In this document: positions 27,126 through 35,394 of the stretch, piece after piece | How positions within the stretch are numbered: the stretch's first letter is position 1 | How the letters are laid out: every line of letters starts with the position of its first letter | Made by a program: the position numbers and the translations under genes | The notes under the pieces: generated by a model | What the model saw: only the letters and a program-made list of their open reading frames with translations | Database searches by the model: none | Told to the model about the DNA's origin: nothing | Origin: Clostridia bacterium | GTDB lineage: Bacteria; Bacillota; Clostridia; Christensenellales; UBA1242 | Assembly (NCBI GenBank): GCA_017503005.1 | Contig: JAFVTW010000022.1 | Location: forward strand, 1-46,948 | Direction: 5' to 3' | DNA length: 46,948 nt

Positions 27126-27169
27126 GTTCCGTAGACCAACGCTCTATCCAGCTGAGCTAACGGCGCATA
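27126..27169 (-). pseudogene. 5'-half fragment of tRNA-Arg (44-bp repeat copy 2)
   Basis: Exact copy of the acceptor 5' strand, D arm and anticodon arm of the tRNA-Arg at 26881-26957, but the downstream bases (GGCGTCGAAACTC) do not complete a T arm or acceptor stem. It cannot fold into a tRNA. No gene is visible between it and the LRR-like gene. Confidence 0.85.
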
Positions 27170-27270
27170 TTCTTAATTATAATTTAACACTCAATATTAT
27201 ATGGGTATTTTATTTGATTGTCAATGCTTTTTTAAAAATGTATCAATATTATTCTTTATTTTAAAATTGT

Positions 27271-27299
27271 TTTAATTTTGCATTTGTCGATGATATACT
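27271..27299 (+). promoter_or_regulatory. promoter of the LRR-like gene
   Basis: TTTAAT, 17-base spacer, TATACT preceded by TGA (extended -10). Confidence 0.5.
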
Positions 27300-27324
27300 A
27301 TTTGTAGTTAAATTAGGGGAAATT

Positions 27325-28218
27325 ATGGAATACAAATATTGTTATGGTATAGGTATCAAGAAACTGTCTAATCCCACAAAATTTTTAAAATCACATAGTT
27401 TATTCTGTGGTGATAGCATAAAATATTGTGGGATTAGTGAAAAACATTTTACTAATGATTTTAATGAAGTCTTAGATTTTTTTAGTGCCGAAAATTTGCA
27501 AAGTATTAACCTAAATAGAGTGGATAAAGAAGATGTTTCGAAACTTTTTAAGGCTATATGTGATAGAGTAGTAAGTATAGATTTGATATATTGTGACTGT
27601 GAATATAGTCTAATCGAAGAATTTGTAAATGTAAAAAACATAGAGGTTTTGCATACTACACAACCATTCAAGATTTGGAATGTGTCTAAAAATAGTTGTC
27701 TAAAAAATTTAAGCCTTGTTTTTCATAATACCCGTATAATAGATGGAGTCGAAAATTTAAAAAATTCGAGTATAGAAAGGTTGGTAATAGACACCTGTAA
27801 TGCCGTACCATCAAGATATATTCCTGTGCAAATAGGTAGCCTAAAGGTGTTGGGTGATATACCAGGACTAAAAAGTGTTCAAGTATATGTGGTCTCACAA
27901 AATGACAAAGTGGAAGAACTGCTTGCTTTATCAAAAATGAAAGATATAGAAGAAATTAAGCTTCAAAAAGGGCACTTTACTTTTGAACAATTTGCTTGGC
28001 TTAAGAGTAAGTTGGAACATATTAAAGACTTTGGGTGCTTATACCTGTACAAGTTTGATGATTACTATGATTGCGAAGCAGGGGTAATTATAGGTAAAAA
28101 CAAACCAAATTATTATTTAGATAAGTCAGGCACAGGATTGGATAGGTATATAAAAAAATACAATATGTTGGTTGATAAATACAAAAGTGTCGATATTCCA
28201 CCAGACAATTTTAGGTGA
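27325..28218 (+). CDS. leucine-rich-repeat-like protein, unknown
   Basis: 297 residues, no signal or membrane segment. Several 22-28-residue units fit a degenerate LRR: NLQSINLNRV, VVSIDLIYCD, NIEVLHTTQ, CLKNLSLVFHNTRIIDGVENL, SIERLVIDTC, DIEEIKLQKGHFT. This suggests a short solenoid used for protein binding. The first 45 residues and the last 50 (KPNYYLDKSGTGLDRY) look like separate caps. I cannot identify a partner. GGGG lies 7 bases before the ATG. It is transcribed alone. Confidence 0.6.
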   Translation: MEYKYCYGIGIKKLSNPTKFLKSHSLFCGDSIKYCGISEKHFTNDFNEVLDFFSAENLQSINLNRVDKEDVSKLFKAICDRVVSIDLIYCDCEYSLIEEFVNVKNIEVLHTTQPFKIWNVSKNSCLKNLSLVFHNTRIIDGVENLKNSSIERLVIDTCNAVPSRYIPVQIGSLKVLGDIPGLKSVQVYVVSQNDKVEELLALSKMKDIEEIKLQKGHFTFEQFAWLKSKLEHIKDFGCLYLYKFDDYYDCEAGVIIGKNKPNYYLDKSGTGLDRYIKKYNMLVDKYKSVDIPPDNFR

Positions 28219-28330
28219 TGGTGTATATTTGTATAATTTGGGATTTAAAGTGATAAGTCTGCAAAAAACTTGTAAAACCCTTAAATTTTAAGTAAATTAA
28301 GCAAAAAAATGTTAATTATTTTGCGATTGT

Positions 28331-28359
28331 TTGACAATATTTTCTAAATTTATTAACAT
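28331..28359 (+). promoter_or_regulatory. promoter of the 28387 gene
   Basis: Consensus TTGACA, 17-base spacer and TAACAT. It predicts a short leader of about 20 bases, and suggests strong expression. Confidence 0.7.
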
Positions 28360-28386
28360 AATAAATGTAATATAGGGGGATAGTGT

Positions 28387-29664
28387 ATGGATATTTTCAC
28401 TGTTTTAAAAAAGAACGAACTTATTTTGGTTGATGATACTTGCGAAAATGGTAAGACAAGAAAAATTATCAATCAATTGAATCATAATCTTGCTGATATG
28501 ATGGACCTACTTAAAGAATTTGATGCTTTCAAAGAAGAACAAATGGAAAGTGATTACAGAAGAAAAGCTGTAATTGCTAAAACTTTGTTGCAACAATATA
28601 TGGACTGGAAGCCTATGGTAGTTGCTTATACCAAAATGGAAAAGCAAGAAAGAGCTAAGGTTGATAGATTCTATCTAGAAAAATCAAAAGTATTAGCTGG
28701 ACTAAACACATTGCTAAGAGATTGCAAAAAATTACCAGTAGTATGTGCTTATGATGTCTTTGATGGTAAATTCAAAAAATGCCCAGATGGACACCCAGTA
28801 ATCATACTAGGTAACAACAATACAGCTATTCTTACTACAATGCTTGACAACATCGAAAACCTATTACATGTAAAAGGTTGCCTAGAAGAAATCGATACCA
28901 CAGCATTGTCAGTAAACTTTGTAAATGTAAATACAAATGTGGCTAATTGTAAACAAAGACTAGAAGAAATGTATAGAGACAATCCTTCTAAATACGAACA
29001 ACTTAACGAATCTATTGCTCGTATGGAAGAAATCGGTAAGAGAGCTGTTATCTTCTCTACATACAAAGACAACTTGATGGAAATCGGTGTTACAGAGAAA
29101 GATATCAACTTATTCGAAAAAGGTCTTGCTAAAGAATACATTCCTTACAAGAAACAATTAAAGAAAGCATTCGAAATTGAATTTGTAGAAATCAACGATT
29201 TGGTTGTAAACGAAGACTTATTTGCTACAGCTGGTGAAAAAGGTTTCAAAGAAACATTCAAAACATATAGCTCTAATGAAGTTAAGTTTATTACTGACGA
29301 AGAATTAGCTGCTCAACAAGCTCAAACAGAACCACAAGAAGAACCTCAAGCAGAAGAAGAACAAGCTCCTGCTCCAAAGCCAGCTGGTTTTAGAAAATTA
29401 AGCAGTATTGACAAATTCTTAAATAAATCTACAGACGAAGCTCCTGCACCACAAGAACCAGTACAAGTTCCAAATTCTCAAGGTGTAGAATTTGAAGAAG
29501 TTCCTGCAGAAGAGTTAGAAGATGGTGTTCCTACAGTAGAAGAGTTACAACAAGATGTAGAACCTGCACCACAAGAACCTGTAGAAGAAAAGAAAGTAGG
29601 CAGAAAGAAATCTCGTTTCGGTAAAGCTTTCGACGATGCCGAAGGTGACGGTACAAACGAATAA
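28387..29664 (+). CDS. cytosolic coiled-coil protein with Pro/Glu-rich disordered tail
   Basis: 425 residues. Residues 1-300 are a soluble helical domain with a likely long coiled coil (about 25-110) and a cysteine-bearing loop KFKKCPDGHPVIILG; no enzyme motif is seen. From about 305 the protein becomes an acidic, Q/E/P/A-rich linker that holds two short conserved-looking basic/hydrophobic motifs: GFRKLSSIDKFLNKS at about 337-351 and, near the end, VGRKKSRFGKAFDDA. Such motifs on flexible linkers often dock a partner or the membrane. A consensus promoter and GGGGGA at a good distance suggest high expression. Possibly a cell-division or cytoskeleton adaptor, but that is guesswork. Confidence 0.65.
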   Translation: MDIFTVLKKNELILVDDTCENGKTRKIINQLNHNLADMMDLLKEFDAFKEEQMESDYRRKAVIAKTLLQQYMDWKPMVVAYTKMEKQERAKVDRFYLEKSKVLAGLNTLLRDCKKLPVVCAYDVFDGKFKKCPDGHPVIILGNNNTAILTTMLDNIENLLHVKGCLEEIDTTALSVNFVNVNTNVANCKQRLEEMYRDNPSKYEQLNESIARMEEIGKRAVIFSTYKDNLMEIGVTEKDINLFEKGLAKEYIPYKKQLKKAFEIEFVEINDLVVNEDLFATAGEKGFKETFKTYSSNEVKFITDEELAAQQAQTEPQEEPQAEEEQAPAPKPAGFRKLSSIDKFLNKSTDEAPAPQEPVQVPNSQGVEFEEVPAEELEDGVPTVEELQQDVEPAPQEPVEEKKVGRKKSRFGKAFDDAEGDGTNE

Positions 29665-29672
29665 TAAATAAT

Positions 29673-29702
29673 AAAAAGAACGGAAAATCCGTTCTTTTTT
29701 TG
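29673..29702. terminator. bidirectional terminator
   Basis: AAAAAGAACGGA/TCCGTTCTTTTTT stem with a 3-base loop between converging genes. Confidence 0.85.
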
Positions 29703-30401
29703 TTATTTTATATAAGCGACAAAAGATACTTTGTCTAGTACATATCCTATTATGTATTCGTTGTCTATAGCTTTTACTATTATGTTATCATTTAGCACAC
29801 ATTCATTTATAAAATTGATTTCAAAATGAGAGTATGATTTGCAGTTAGTAGCATTAGATACCAGGGTAGCATAATTAGTATTGTTCATATGTTGGTTGTG
29901 GTCTATATCACTATATGCTACTTTATGCTCAAAACAAATTTGTGGTTCGTTCTCTGGTAGTAGTATTTTGTTGAATCTATCTTCATAATTTTTTAGGCTA
30001 CAATATTCGCCTAAGTAGTTTACATTGTCAGTTCTTTGTAGGCTTCTATTTACAGTGTCTATTACACACCACTTGCTGGTGCCCTTTATTAGCACTTCGC
30101 CGTCAGTACTGGTTATCAAAAAATCTCTATCAAAGTCAATTCTGCCTTTCTCTAGTGGCCAAGTTTCTACTATTACAGTTTGGTTTGGGGTAGGTTGCTT
30201 AATTATATCAAACTTTACTCTACTTAGCACCCAGTATAGATTTTTGGCTAACATATCGCTATATCCTACACCTATTTCTTCTGCATGTACAGAAGCTACA
30301 TCTTGAAAAATATTTAGTATAGATTTTGGTGTAAGTGCATCGTTTAGATCAAAGTAACTATTGTACAAAGTGATATTTGTTTTGTGCTTCATTATACTCA
30401 T
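29703..30401 (-). CDS. acyl-ACP thioesterase
   Basis: 232 residues, a double hot-dog protein of the bacterial FatA/FatB-like family that releases fatty acids from acyl carrier protein. First hot-dog: NSYFDLNDALTPKSILNIFQDVA, VGYSDMLAKNLYWVLSRV, and later WPLEKGRIDFDRDFLI and KGTSKWCVID. The second opens with VAYSDIDHNQHMNNTNYATL, which carries the D/N-H residues used in catalysis. Cytosolic. I take the first ATG (30401), 7 bases after GAGGT; a second ATG three codons on is less well placed. Monocistronic. Confidence 0.85.
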   Translation of the reverse strand: MSIMKHKTNITLYNSYFDLNDALTPKSILNIFQDVASVHAEEIGVGYSDMLAKNLYWVLSRVKFDIIKQPTPNQTVIVETWPLEKGRIDFDRDFLITSTDGEVLIKGTSKWCVIDTVNRSLQRTDNVNYLGEYCSLKNYEDRFNKILLPENEPQICFEHKVAYSDIDHNQHMNNTNYATLVSNATNCKSYSHFEINFINECVLNDNIIVKAIDNEYIIGYVLDKVSFVAYIK

Positions 30402-30500
30402 TGTTTTTACCTCAAAAATATTTAACTAAAAATGACCAACAATGTCAAACACTCTATGGTTGTTTTTTGTGAATAATTGTAAACAAAATAATATTAAAAT

Positions 30501-30529
30501 TTGACTTAAAGTAGGCATAAGTGTACAAT
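30501..30529 (+). promoter_or_regulatory. promoter of aspS-asnS
   Basis: TTGACT, 17-base spacer, TACAAT; about 90 bases of leader follow before aspS. Confidence 0.7.
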
Positions 30530-30557
30530 ATAGGAGTAAAAACGGGTTAAATAAATT

Positions 30558-30590
30558 AAATTGCAAAATAGTACAATCTGCAATTTTTTT
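30558..30590 (+). terminator. candidate leader terminator (attenuator) before aspS
   Basis: AAATTGCA pairs with TGCAATTT over a 13-base loop and runs into further T residues, inside the predicted leader and 38 bases before the start codon. No T-box sequence is present. Confidence 0.45.
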
Positions 30591-30628
30591 AATCAACAAA
30601 AAATGTAATACAACGAATAGGAGAATTT

Positions 30629-32380
30629 ATGACTAATCAAAATATTTACAAAACACACAACTGTGGAGAATTGAGATTAACAGATGCTGGCAAAACTGTA
30701 AGACTTGCTGGTTGGGTTAATAGTATTAGAAAATTAGGTGGACTAAACTTTGTAACTCTTAGAGACCACTTTGGTATTACACAATTATTAGTAAACAACG
30801 AAGAATTATTAAATGGTGTAAACAAAGAATGTACTATAACTGTAGAAGGTAAAGTACTAGAAAGAGAAAGCAAAAACCCTAAAATGGAAACAGGCGAAAT
30901 CGAAGTGGAAATCACTAGCCTAAAAGTTTTGGGCAAATGCCAAAGCTCACTACCGTTTGAAATTGCCGATGCTCCTAATACAAAAGAAGAGCTTAGACTA
31001 AAATATAGATATCTAGACTTAAGAAATCCTAATACACACGACCTTATTGTTACTAGAGCAAAAATGCTAAACTTTACTCGTAACAAACTAACCGATATGG
31101 GATTTTTGGAAGTGCAAACTCCTATCCTTACATCTTCTAGTCCAGAAGGTGCTAGAGACTATATTGTACCTACAATCAATGCTCCAGGAGAATTTTATGC
31201 ATTACCACAAGCACCACAACAATTCAAGCAATTACTAATGGTGTCTGGTTTTGATAAATATTTCCAAATTGCTCCTTGCTTTAGAAACGAAGCAGCTAGA
31301 GCAGACCGTACTCCTGGCGAATTTTATCAAATCGATATGGAAATGAGTTTTGCTACTCAAGAAGATGTATTTGCTGCTTGTGAAGAATTTTCTACTGCAT
31401 TATTCAAAGAGTTTACTACAAAGGAAGTGTCTACTGCTCCATTTGTAAGAATCCCTTACAAAGAGGCTATCGAAAAATATTGTAGTGACAAGCCTGACCT
31501 TAGAAACCCACTTATTGTTCACGATGTGACAACCATTTTTGAAGGAACAGAATTTGGTGCATTCCAAGGCAAGACAATCAAAGCTATTGCTACTGCATGT
31601 GCAGATCAACCTCGTAGATTCTATGACGATTTGGGCAAATTAATTGTTCAATACGAAGGCAAAGGGTGTGCATGGGTTAAATACACTGAGGAAGGATTTA
31701 CTGGTGGTATTGCTAAATTTGTAACCGAAGAAGTAGGTGCTAAACTTATCAGTGAGTTTAACTTAAAAGTAGGTGATTCTATATTCTTTATCGCTGACGA
31801 AAAAGAAATGGCAATCAAACTTACAAATGTTCTTAGAAAAGAACTAGGCGAAAAATTAAATCTTATCGACAAAAACAAAATTGCTATCTGCTGGATAGTA
31901 GACTTCCCATTCTATGAAAGAAATGAAGATACCGGAAATATTGACTTTAGTCACAATCCATTCAGTATGCCACAAGGTGGTCTAGAAGCATTAGAAAGCA
32001 ACGACCCATTTAGCATAGTGGCATATCAATTTGACTTAGTAGTAAATGGTTACGAATCACTAAGTGGTGCAGTAAGAAACCATGACCAAGAACTTATGGT
32101 AAAAGCTTTTGAATTAGCTGGTTACAACGAAGATACAGTTAAAAATAAATTTGGTGCTTTGTACAATGCATTCAGTTATGGTGCACCTCCACATGCTGGC
32201 TGTGCATTCGGTTTCGACAGACTACTTATGCTAGCTACCGACAACGAGATCATTAGAGAAGTAATTACATTCCCATTAAACAAAACTGGCAGAGATACTT
32301 TGATGGGTGCTCCAAGTTTTGTAAGTGAACAACAACTAAAAGATGTTGGTCTAAAGTTAATAGAAAAGGAAAATAAATAA
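30629..32380 (+). CDS. aspS: aspartyl-tRNA synthetase
   Basis: 583 residues, the bacterial class IIb enzyme charging tRNA-Asp: N-terminal OB fold, motif 2 (APCFRNEAARADR), GAD insertion domain (about 290-400) and motif 3 (GCAFGFDRLLML). After motif 2 it reads TPGEFYQIDMEMSF and near the end MPQGGLEALE. I know that form from alphaproteobacterial AspRS (SPGEFYQ, MPQGGLEAL), whereas common Firmicute enzymes read QPEFTQ and MP-x-x-E. It may therefore be of a distinct or transferred lineage. Since an AsnRS follows, it need not act on tRNA-Asn. RBS AGGAG. The stop overlaps the asnS start by one base. Confidence 0.95.
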   Translation: MTNQNIYKTHNCGELRLTDAGKTVRLAGWVNSIRKLGGLNFVTLRDHFGITQLLVNNEELLNGVNKECTITVEGKVLERESKNPKMETGEIEVEITSLKVLGKCQSSLPFEIADAPNTKEELRLKYRYLDLRNPNTHDLIVTRAKMLNFTRNKLTDMGFLEVQTPILTSSSPEGARDYIVPTINAPGEFYALPQAPQQFKQLLMVSGFDKYFQIAPCFRNEAARADRTPGEFYQIDMEMSFATQEDVFAACEEFSTALFKEFTTKEVSTAPFVRIPYKEAIEKYCSDKPDLRNPLIVHDVTTIFEGTEFGAFQGKTIKAIATACADQPRRFYDDLGKLIVQYEGKGCAWVKYTEEGFTGGIAKFVTEEVGAKLISEFNLKVGDSIFFIADEKEMAIKLTNVLRKELGEKLNLIDKNKIAICWIVDFPFYERNEDTGNIDFSHNPFSMPQGGLEALESNDPFSIVAYQFDLVVNGYESLSGAVRNHDQELMVKAFELAGYNEDTVKNKFGALYNAFSYGAPPHAGCAFGFDRLLMLATDNEIIREVITFPLNKTGRDTLMGAPSFVSEQQLKDVGLKLIEKENK

Positions 32381-33765
32381 TGAACAAAATTGATATCAAA
32401 TCATTGTATGAGTCTACTAGTACTGCACCAAAAAATTTAACCATTTCTGGCTGGGTTCGCTCAGTTAGAGATAACGGTAGTTTTGGTTTTATAGATTTGA
32501 CAGATGGCACATATTTTAAAGGTATACAGGTAGTTTTTGACAATAAGTTATCAAATTACGACAGTATTGCTAAAATGAATACCGGTTCTACTATCACAGT
32601 AGAGGGTGAATTTGTACTAACTCCTGAGAACAAACAACCCTTTGAAATACATGCAACTGCTGTAGAAATTTTTAGTACTACCGATGCAGACTATCCTCTA
32701 CAAAAGAAAAGACATAGTATCGAATTTTTAAGAGAGATAGCATATCTTAGACCTAGAACAAATTTGTTCCAAGCAGTGTTTAGAATAAGAAGTGTGGCTG
32801 CAAATGCTATACATTCTTACTTTAATACTAATGGCTATGTGTATGTAAATACTCCTATCATTACTACTACCGATTGTGAGGGTAGCGACCAAATGTTTAA
32901 GCTAACCACACTTGACCTAAACAATCTTCCAAAGGGTGAAGATGGCAAGGTGAACTGGGGCGAAGACCTATTTGGTAAGAAAGCATATATCACAGGTTCT
33001 GGTCAATTACACGGCGAAGCATTTGCTTTGGCATTCAACAAGATTTATACCTTTGGTCCTACACTTCGTACCGAAAATTCTAATACAAAAACTCATGCAA
33101 ATGAGTTTTGGATGATAGAGCCAGAGATGGCATTCTGTGATCTAGAAGAGCTAATGAATGTAGAAGAGGAAATGCTAAAGTATGTAGTAAACTATGTACT
33201 AGAGAACTGCAAATGCGAATTAGAATTCTTAGACAACTTTGTACAAAAAGGTCTTATCGAGAAGCTTACTAAGTTGGTAAATTCTAACTTTGTTCGTATT
33301 GACCACAAAGATGTAATTACCATTTTGAAACAGGCAAATGTAAAATGGGAATTCAAACCAGAGTATGGCGAAGATATTGCTAAAGAGCATGAAAAGTATA
33401 TAACCGAATATTTCAACGGACCAGTATTTATAAAGAACTGGCCAAAAGATATCAAGTCTTACTATATGAAATTAAATCCAGATGGCGAAACTGTAGCAGC
33501 TGTTGACTTAGAAGTTCCTGGTGCAGGTGAGTTGATGGGTGGTAGTCAAAGAGAAGAAGATTACCAAAAAATTTGCGAAAGATGCGACCAGTTGGGTATC
33601 GACAAGTCAAAGATTGACTGGTATCTAAACTTGAGACGATTTGGTAGTTGTGTACACTCAGGATTCGGTATGGGATTTGAAAGATTGATTATGTATCTAA
33701 CTGGTATAGAAAATATCCGTGATGCTATTCCGTTCCCTCGTACTCCAAAAAACTGCGATTATTAA
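32380..33765 (+). CDS. asnS: asparaginyl-tRNA synthetase
   Basis: 461 residues, class IIb enzyme charging tRNA-Asn: N-terminal OB fold (LTISGWVRSVRDNGSFGF), then ITGSGQLHGEAFALAFNKIYTFGPTLR with the typical AsnRS motif 2 region FGPTLRTENSNTKTHANEFWMIEPEMAF, and motif 3 SGFGMGFERLIMYLTG. Length is normal. Its ATG overlaps the aspS stop (TAATG), so translation is coupled; having both enzymes removes the need for the tRNA-dependent amidation route. Confidence 0.95.
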   Translation: MNKIDIKSLYESTSTAPKNLTISGWVRSVRDNGSFGFIDLTDGTYFKGIQVVFDNKLSNYDSIAKMNTGSTITVEGEFVLTPENKQPFEIHATAVEIFSTTDADYPLQKKRHSIEFLREIAYLRPRTNLFQAVFRIRSVAANAIHSYFNTNGYVYVNTPIITTTDCEGSDQMFKLTTLDLNNLPKGEDGKVNWGEDLFGKKAYITGSGQLHGEAFALAFNKIYTFGPTLRTENSNTKTHANEFWMIEPEMAFCDLEELMNVEEEMLKYVVNYVLENCKCELEFLDNFVQKGLIEKLTKLVNSNFVRIDHKDVITILKQANVKWEFKPEYGEDIAKEHEKYITEYFNGPVFIKNWPKDIKSYYMKLNPDGETVAAVDLEVPGAGELMGGSQREEDYQKICERCDQLGIDKSKIDWYLNLRRFGSCVHSGFGMGFERLIMYLTGIENIRDAIPFPRTPKNCDY

Positions 33766-33770
33766 AATAC

Positions 33771-33804
33771 AAAAAGCACAGAAACAATCTGTGCTTTTTA
33801 TTTC
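33771..33804 (+). terminator. terminator of aspS-asnS
   Basis: AAAAAGCACAGA/TCTGTGCTTTTT with a 5-base loop. Confidence 0.85.
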
Positions 33805-33824
33805 TTTTAATAATTTTTTTGATA

Positions 33825-33866
33825 CAAAAAGCGATTAACAAAGTATGTCTTGCTAATCGCCTTTTT
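33825..33866 (-). terminator. terminator of the second Nudix gene
   Basis: GCGATTA/TAATCGC with flanking A- and T-runs, next to the stop of the minus-strand Nudix gene. Confidence 0.7.
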
Positions 33867-33867
33867 A

Positions 33868-34350
33868 TTATTTTATATCATTAAAAATTATGTGTTCAAA
33901 ATTAAAGTTTTTGTTTTCGAATTTGTCGATTAAGATTGCAGGTCTAAAGTTTGCATTGTGTAGTTCTTTTAGGTTTGTCCATTTAAACTCTAGTTCTTTT
34001 AGTTCGCCCTCATCGTTTTCTGTGAATAGGTAGTCGGTTGTGTCGATAGGGTCATTTGTTTCTACAATGTAGAAGTAGCATACTTCATGAACTTGTTTGC
34101 CTTTCTTGTTTACAAAGAAGTTTTCTACCACACTCATAAGAGTTGCTTTACTAGCTGTTACATTTACTTCCTCTTTGAATTCACGAACTATAGCTTCTTG
34201 AGAACTTTCGCCTAAGTGAATGTGACCTCCAGGCAGACAGTAAAATCCGTTGTTGCAGATTTGTACTGTTAGTAGCTTGTCATTTTTGATTAATGCTCCA
34301 GCCACTCTCATTTTAAAATCGCAATCTGTACTTTTAATTCTTACATCCAT
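33868..34350 (-). CDS. Nudix hydrolase
   Basis: 160 residues from the ATG at 34350, 7 bases after AAGGAG; a longer frame to 34386 has no site. The Nudix box is GGHIHLGESSQEAIVREFKEE followed by VNV. The N-terminal strand reads RVAGALIKNDKLLTVQ, as in MutT/ADP-ribose-type members. The substrate is unknown. Cytosolic and monocistronic. Confidence 0.85.
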   Translation of the reverse strand: MDVRIKSTDCDFKMRVAGALIKNDKLLTVQICNNGFYCLPGGHIHLGESSQEAIVREFKEEVNVTASKATLMSVVENFFVNKKGKQVHEVCYFYIVETNDPIDTTDYLFTENDEGELKELEFKWTNLKELHNANFRPAILIDKFENKNFNFEHIIFNDIK

Positions 34351-34460
34351 AATTTTCTCCTTATTAAATTGTATTTTGTTAGCCATATAAGTATAACCAA
34401 CACAAATATTATATCATAAAAAAGTTTTTTGTATATAGAAAACTAAATTATTTGTTTTAA

Positions 34461-34491
34461 AAACAAAAAACAACCACAGTTTAGTGGTTGA
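34461..34491 (-). terminator. terminator of pepT operon
   Basis: CAACCAC/GTGGTTG stem with a U-run on the minus strand; it overlaps the stop of the downstream gene. Confidence 0.65.
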
Positions 34492-35368
34492 GTTTTGATT
34501 GTTTGAAAAATAGATTTGTTACTGATTTGTCATTTTGCACTAGTAATCTAAACTTTCTGTTTTTTAAGTAATAACACAAGAAGGATACTTCGTATGCTCC
34601 TATTATATACACAAAGAATGTAGCATCAGGGGAGATAAATACTGCTACAAACATAGCAGTAAATACTGCAATTATATTTAGTACAACCTTCCATAGTGTT
34701 CGTTTTATTTTGTCTATGTATAGGGTAGATATTAGTAGAGCTACCACAGCCACACCCATAGCCACAAAATTTGCACGAGTGGTTACTGGGTTGTAGGTGT
34801 TGCCGTCTGCACCAAAGTCTATGGCAGCTATCAGTATAGGTATCAAAAACATCATTAGAGAAGACAAGAAAATAGACAAGAATATTATTCTATCTCTTCG
34901 CACTTTCTTTTTGTTTTTTTCTTTGACTGCTCTAATCTTTTCAAATTTGTTATATAACTGTATGTCTTTGTCTAAGTTGTTATCTTTTAGATATTTTTCT
35001 ATATAATTATCTGTAAGGCTGTCGGTCTCTAGTAGTTTGTCTAATTTGTTTAGAAATTCACTATTTAGGTCTAGTGCAAACAGATTTTTTATAAATATGC
35101 TATATAGTGATTTTGGCTTTTTTACAGTTTCGTATTGTTGCAAGTAGTATTCTATAAGGTCAGCATATTTGTCTGCACCTATAGTCCTAAACGATTGTAC
35201 TGTTTCGGGTTTTATATGTTTGAAATATTTATCGTCAAACAAAGCTCCTGCAGTATCGGCTAGAAATGTAGAAACATCGTATACAGCTTTTTGGGCAGGT
35301 AATATACTGCCTTCATCTTTTAAAACTTGATACATTTCTGTTAGTTTTACTAAATCTTCTATAGTCAT
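34481..35368 (-). CDS. membrane protein with helical cytosolic domain, unknown
   Basis: 295 residues from the ATG at 35368, which has GGAGAA 5 bases upstream (an in-frame TTG at 35380 overlaps that site). Residues 1-160 are soluble and helical, with a basic hinge (KNKKKVRRDRI). Four hydrophobic helices follow at about 163-270, then a short tail. No family recognised. It follows pepT by 26 bases and shares its terminator, so they form an operon; a role in peptide metabolism is not implied by the sequence. Confidence 0.65.
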   Translation of the reverse strand: MTIEDLVKLTEMYQVLKDEGSILPAQKAVYDVSTFLADTAGALFDDKYFKHIKPETVQSFRTIGADKYADLIEYYLQQYETVKKPKSLYSIFIKNLFALDLNSEFLNKLDKLLETDSLTDNYIEKYLKDNNLDKDIQLYNKFEKIRAVKEKNKKKVRRDRIIFLSIFLSSLMMFLIPILIAAIDFGADGNTYNPVTTRANFVAMGVAVVALLISTLYIDKIKRTLWKVVLNIIAVFTAMFVAVFISPDATFFVYIIGAYEVSFLCYYLKNRKFRLLVQNDKSVTNLFFKQSKLNH

Positions 35369-35394
35369 ATAGTTCTCCAAAATATTTTCTTTGG

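Noticed and set aside
27126..27169. second functional tRNA-Arg
   Set aside because: Only the 5' half is present; no T arm or 3' acceptor strand follows.
30535..30628. T-box riboswitch before aspS
   Set aside because: The leader is too short and has no AGGGTGG-type antiterminator sequence.
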